Shown here: one piece after another, positions 4,698 to 7,744 of the stretch
Layout: the number at the start of each line of letters is the position of its first letter
How positions within the stretch are numbered: position 1 is the first letter of the stretch
Source: Chloroflexota bacterium
GTDB lineage: Bacteria; Chloroflexota; Anaerolineae; Anaerolineales; Anaerolineaceae
Reading direction: 5' to 3'
NCBI GenBank assembly: GCA_023406965.1
Contig: JAEXTI010000456.1
Span: 1 to 7,744 of the forward strand
Length of the DNA: 7,744 bases
The notes under the pieces: model-generated
Seen by the model: only the letters and a program-made list of their open reading frames with translations
Told to the model about the DNA's origin: nothing
Database searches by the model: none
Program-made: the position numbers and the translations under genes

Positions 4698-6392
4698 TCA
4701 CAAAATGGTCACCTTGCCGTTGTTGCCATCCACCTCGATCACTTGCCCATCGGTGATGGTATGCGTGGCCGAGCCCGTGCCCACCACCGCAGGGATGCGG
4801 TACTCGCGCGAAACCACCGCGCCGTGCGAGAGCAGCCCGCCCGCGTCCGTCACCAACCCGCCGGCGATTAAGAACAGGGGCGCCCAGGGCGGAGCGGTGG
4901 TGGTGGTCACCAGGATTTCGCCCGGCTGGAGACGATAGGCCTCTTCGAGGTTCAGAATGACCCGCGCCCGCCCGCGGACTTTACCCGCCGAGCCGGGCTG
5001 CCCGCGCAGTGTGCCGCTTTCAATGGGCTGCGGGTCGCATTCTTCCACGTAGCAGCCCAGGTAGCGGGCCATGCGCAGGCCGTCCGCCGAGTAAATGGAA
5101 AGAGGCCGCTCGGGGCGCGTGCCCAACTCGACGGGCGCGGGGTAGGCGCTCCAGCGGAGGTTTTCCATCCGCCGCCGGGCGGCCTTCTCGCGCAAATCCA
5201 GCCGGGAGCCTTTCAACATTCCGAGCAGTTCGCCAATGGACAGATAGAAGACGTCTTCGGGCTGGCCCAGACGCTCGTCAGCGGCCAATCGCCGCCCGCA
5301 TTCCAGGATCACCCGGCGTACCCAGCCAAAGCCGTTGAAATCGATCCAGTAGGTGTGGTCTTCGCTGAGAGTCAAAGCGGTTTGAGCCGCGGCGAGCAGC
5401 TTTTCAAAACGCTCGACGATTGGCCGCGGATAGCCCGCCAGGCGAGCGCGGGCGGCGGCAATGGCCTGTTCGCGTTCTTCCGCGGCGGCGTGCCGCATTT
5501 CGGCTGGGTCCCGCCCGGGAGTCGCAAGGTACTGCTTGAGGTTGTGGAAGATGGGGGAGGGGTTCTCGCTCCAACTCGGATAGCCCCAATCCCACAGGTC
5601 GCTGCGCTGCCCATAGCCCTGCTGGAAGGCGCGCAGTTCGCTCAAGAAAGCCCGGCCTTGCGGTGTGGCCCTCAAGCCGAGTTCGATTTCATTTGGCGGC
5701 GCCGTGCAGATGGTTTGGCGCACAGTTTCGCTTTGCGCAGCCAGGCGGCTCAGTTGCCACAGGGCCCGGCCAATGCGCAGAGTCTGGTTGTCGAAGCCCT
5801 GCAGCAGGCGGTGGGCGTCCAGGCTGGATTGCCCCTCGAACAGGTCACAGTAATATTTGGCGAATTCGTCCAGGGCCCACCAGATGGGCGGACCCATGAG
5901 ATAGTGGATTTCATACATACTCGTGGCGCGCTGGATGGTCCCGTCCAGGTGACTGGCAAGGGCTTCCGGTGATGCGCCCACCAGGTCGAACTGTTGCCAA
6001 AAGCGCCAGGCTGATTGCAAATTAGGGAGCCATTCCTGCTCCCAAAGCTTTGACAGGCGAAAGGCCGCTGCGCCAACTTGCTCGCGGTTGAATTCGATGC
6101 GCGCTTCCAACTCGGCGGGTGTGCCGGTGAAAGGGACGACGCGCGAGTAGTTATAACCGTTGAACTGCAGGTCGCGCCGCGCCAGGATGGCCTCGCCGTA
6201 CACCTCCACGGTGCGGGCGCGCCCGGCTCCTGCGGTCAGCGCGGCAAAGCTGGAGAACATGGGTGTAATGGGCTGCGGGTTGTGCTCGCGATCGCGGGTC
6301 CAGTGATAAGCGGCGTCGGCGGGGTCAACCCAACGGACAGGAAAATCGGCGGGTGGGATAATCTGCGTGCCTGCGGGGGCGAATGTGGTCAT
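4698..6392 (-). CDS. PEP-utilizer swivelling-domain protein (dikinase phosphohistidine subunit)
   Basis: This is a 564-residue protein with a C-terminal PEP-utilizing-enzyme mobile (swivelling) domain (about 460-564). Its core, TDAGGLLSHGAVVSRE (515-530), matches the TxxGGxxSHxAIxAR signature; H523 is the predicted phosphohistidine. The ending IEVDGNNGKVTIL is also typical. The first 450 residues are mostly helical and have no catalytic motif I can name; an early WTRDREHNPQPITP segment (31-44) resembles large subunits of phenylphosphate-synthase-like enzymes, and the region corresponds by position to the substrate domain of rifampicin phosphotransferase. The PEP/pyruvate TIM barrel of true PEP synthase is absent, so PEP is unlikely to be the product. 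With the ATP-grasp protein encoded 8 bp downstream it should phosphorylate an unknown hydroxylated acceptor. The ATG is preceded by AGGAG at seven bases. The DUF362 gene lies 90 bp upstream on the same strand. Confidence 0.85.
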   Translation of the reverse strand: MTTFAPAGTQIIPPADFPVRWVDPADAAYHWTRDREHNPQPITPMFSSFAALTAGAGRARTVEVYGEAILARRDLQFNGYNYSRVVPFTGTPAELEARIEFNREQVGAAAFRLSKLWEQEWLPNLQSAWRFWQQFDLVGASPEALASHLDGTIQRATSMYEIHYLMGPPIWWALDEFAKYYCDLFEGQSSLDAHRLLQGFDNQTLRIGRALWQLSRLAAQSETVRQTICTAPPNEIELGLRATPQGRAFLSELRAFQQGYGQRSDLWDWGYPSWSENPSPIFHNLKQYLATPGRDPAEMRHAAAEEREQAIAAARARLAGYPRPIVERFEKLLAAAQTALTLSEDHTYWIDFNGFGWVRRVILECGRRLAADERLGQPEDVFYLSIGELLGMLKGSRLDLREKAARRRMENLRWSAYPAPVELGTRPERPLSIYSADGLRMARYLGCYVEECDPQPIESGTLRGQPGSAGKVRGRARVILNLEEAYRLQPGEILVTTTTAPPWAPLFLIAGGLVTDAGGLLSHGAVVSREYRIPAVVGTGSATHTITDGQVIEVDGNNGKVTIL

Positions 6393-6482
6393 GGGGTTTC
6401 TCCTGAATATGGACTTGCATAATCAGGATAGGGTGCGCCACAGTCCCGCGCCAGGGCTTACTTCTCAGTGAGACTGGGAAGT

Positions 6483-7592
6483 TTAAGACACCATCACCCC
6501 GTTCTTCTGGTAATGCTGGAACAATGCTCCCCAGCGAGTCGTCTCCCGCCAATGCTGGGCAATGCCTTTGTATTTCAGCGGCCAATACAGGCCATCCTGC
6601 TCAAACTCACCGATGGCGGTGGGCACGATGACAAAGGGCGTGCGGAAGAGCAGCTTTTGCAGGAATTTGGTCGGGCCGTACCAGGCCATCCAGGCCAGGA
6701 AGGTGTGCGAGTTGCGAGCCACGCGGAAGTGCCAGTTCACGCCAGAGACATCGTCACCAACGATCTCAATCTCGCGCGGGTCGCCGACGCCCAGGCCGTT
6801 TTCGTGCGCCAGGCGGATGTACTTGATGCTCATCGGGTCGAAACCCATCAGTTTGGCCGCCACCGCGTCGATGGCCACCTGGTCGGCGGATGCCAGGATC
6901 ACGTTCTTTTCAATCGGGTCGATCAGGCGCGGGCCGCCGCCATCTCCGGCGGTGGTGCCGTCCATCACGGCGAACAGGCCGGGGTGAATCTCTTTTTGGA
7001 TGGCCAGCAGGTCCACCAGCGTTTCATGGATCCAGGTGTGGGTGTAGTGGCGGTACTTGCTGAGCAGCCCGCCAAAGGCGTTTTTCATGGCCCCGGTCGT
7101 GGTGGTGTACATGTGCGTCTTGACCGTCGGCAGATGCAGGATATTTTTGCCGAAGAAGTAATCGGGGATGTGGATGCCCTCGGGATAGATATGATCCAGG
7201 GCCAGCATGCGCGCCTTGGGCTGGTAATGCACCCAGGTCATATCCTCGGGCTTGAAGTTGTATTTGACCGGAAGATCGTAATGGCGGAAGATGGGCACAT
7301 AGCCGTTCAGATCTTCACCTTTGAAGGCGTTGGTCACCACGGTCTGGTTTTGCACGCAGACCACGTCGGGGTAACCGGCCTCACGCAGGGCCAGCAGGAC
7401 GCCTTCCATCTGCCAGGGGGTGGTGTTGGCGCCGGGCATGGGGAAATGCCAGGTGATGTTGTCTTTCAGGATGGTGGTGGCAGTTGGGTCAAGCGCCTCT
7501 TTCATCCCGCCCAACTCGCACAGGCGGCGATAATCTTTCAGGACGCTTTCTGGTTTGGTATAAAGCACAGCAACTTTTGCTTTGGTAGCCAT
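6483..7592 (-). CDS. DUF362 domain-containing protein
   Basis: This 369-residue protein belongs to the DUF362 family, whose biochemical role is not firmly known. Recognisable stretches are LPTVKTHMYTTTTGAMKN (154-171), GDGGGPRL (216-223), ASADQVAIDAVAAKLMGFDP (234-253) and ENGLGVGDPREIEIVG (264-279). Some DUF362 proteins carry a ferredoxin-like domain with CxxCxxC motifs; this one has only two cysteines (C25 and C79), so it holds no 4Fe-4S cluster of that kind. No signal peptide is evident; hydrophobic aromatic stretches near 298-325 (FLAWMAWYGPTKFL and following) are too broken for a confident membrane segment. The ATG follows GGAAAGG, six bases upstream. It is the first of three leftward genes; the next starts 90 bp downstream with no clear terminator between, so an operon with the dikinase-like pair is possible. 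It is divergent from moaA. A long open frame on the opposite strand is its antisense shadow. Confidence 0.85.
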   Translation of the reverse strand: MATKAKVAVLYTKPESVLKDYRRLCELGGMKEALDPTATTILKDNITWHFPMPGANTTPWQMEGVLLALREAGYPDVVCVQNQTVVTNAFKGEDLNGYVPIFRHYDLPVKYNFKPEDMTWVHYQPKARMLALDHIYPEGIHIPDYFFGKNILHLPTVKTHMYTTTTGAMKNAFGGLLSKYRHYTHTWIHETLVDLLAIQKEIHPGLFAVMDGTTAGDGGGPRLIDPIEKNVILASADQVAIDAVAAKLMGFDPMSIKYIRLAHENGLGVGDPREIEIVGDDVSGVNWHFRVARNSHTFLAWMAWYGPTKFLQKLLFRTPFVIVPTAIGEFEQDGLYWPLKYKGIAQHWRETTRWGALFQHYQKNGVMVS

Positions 7593-7611
7593 GGTAGACC
7601 TTTCCGTTATT

Positions 7612-7627
7612 CCCGGCCTCAGCCGGG
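7612..7627. promoter_or_regulatory. GC-rich dyad in the divergent promoter region
   Basis: CCCGGC (7612-7617) and GCCGGG (7622-7627) form a perfect 6-bp dyad with a 4-base spacer. It occupies the place of the missing -35 box for moaA, and would also lie in the 5' leader of the DUF362 mRNA, seven bases upstream of its ribosome binding site. An operator or a leader hairpin are both possible. Confidence 0.4.
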
Positions 7628-7635
7628 TGAATTTT

Positions 7636-7644
7636 TGATATAAT
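7636..7644 (+). promoter_or_regulatory. Extended -10 promoter of moaA
   Basis: TGATATAAT (7636-7644) is a perfect extended -10 (TGnTATAAT). Transcription should start near 7651, giving a leader of about 27 bases that includes a GAGG ribosome binding site (7668-7671), six bases before the ATG. No consensus -35 is visible, which extended -10 promoters can tolerate. Confidence 0.6.
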
Positions 7645-7677
7645 ACTGATAAAAATCATCCAAATTCGAGGCGAGCA

Positions 7678-7744
7678 ATGGCTTTTGACCGCTTTGGTCG
7701 CAACATCCATTATATGCGAATTAGCCTGACAGATCACTGCAATC
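7678..7744 (+). CDS. moaA: GTP 3',8-cyclase MoaA, N-terminal fragment
   Basis: Only the first 22 codons are inside the window. The translation contains FGRNIHYMRISLTDHCN, the diagnostic start of MoaA: the radical-SAM enzyme that converts GTP to 3',8-cyclo-7,8-dihydro-GTP in the first step of molybdenum cofactor synthesis. Cys21 in TDHCN is the first cysteine of the CxxxCxxC motif that binds the SAM-cleaving 4Fe-4S cluster; the other two lie beyond the edge. The ATG has a GAGG ribosome binding site at six bases and an extended -10 promoter upstream. The identification rests on a short but highly characteristic stretch. Confidence 0.88.
   Translation, partial: MAFDRFGRNIHYMRISLTDHCN

Noticed and set aside
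5355..5972. Rightward open frame (205 codons) opposite the swivelling-domain gene
   Set aside because: Antisense shadow with no motif or ribosome binding site of note.
6441..6476. Terminator between the DUF362 and swivelling-domain genes
   Set aside because: Only 5-bp arms (CAGTC/GACTG) and a 9-base CTCAGTGAG palindrome are present, with no T-run, so the evidence is too weak to call a terminator.
6468..7643. Long rightward open frame (391 codons) opposite the DUF362 gene
   Set aside because: It is fully antisense to a recognisable DUF362 gene, has no family motif, and reflects GC-rich codon bias leaving the opposite frame open.

Overview
The window looks like chromosomal DNA of a GC-rich, environmental bacterium. 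Chloroflexota (Anaerolineae-like) is my best guess. The reasons are the Pro/Thr-rich linker behind a lipoprotein signal, the gene families present, and long GC-rich palindromes in every sizeable intergenic gap. This taxonomic call is inference, because no rRNA or other marker gene is present.

Layout, left to right. Positions 1-321 carry no gene but four hairpin-forming palindromes. Positions 322-2560 hold two leftward genes: a stand-alone cyclic-nucleotide-binding domain protein (322-756) downstream of a GH13 alpha-glucosidase (848-2560, GTG start). Positions 2561-2684 form a divergent promoter region; the rightward promoter sits so close to its ATG that a leaderless mRNA is likely. Positions 2685-3524 encode a rightward lipoprotein with an M23 (LytM-type) peptidase domain. 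Positions 3525-3867 are non-coding, with a roughly 112-bp near-perfect palindrome whose core recurs at the window's left edge, followed by two stem-loops that share a GTAGCGGC foot (minus strand) and resemble REP elements.

Positions 3868-7592 hold three leftward genes in likely transcription order: a DUF362 protein (6483-7592), a protein with a PEP-utilizer swivelling phosphohistidine domain (4698-6392), and an ATP-grasp PEP/pyruvate-binding-type domain protein (3868-4689). The last two are 8 bp apart and appear translationally coupled. Together they supply the ATP-binding and phosphohistidine parts of a PEP-synthase-like dikinase, but neither carries the C-terminal PEP/pyruvate TIM barrel. 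This matches the logic of phenylphosphate synthase or rifampicin phosphotransferase: ATP is split to AMP and phosphate while a phosphohistidine phosphorylates an unidentified acceptor. The DUF362 gene upstream may belong to the same unit. This trio is the most interesting biology in the window.

At the right edge, divergent from the DUF362 gene, is the start of moaA (molybdenum cofactor biosynthesis), with an extended -10 promoter and a GC-rich dyad in its -35 region. Apart from the coupled pair, the genes show no obvious shared pathway.
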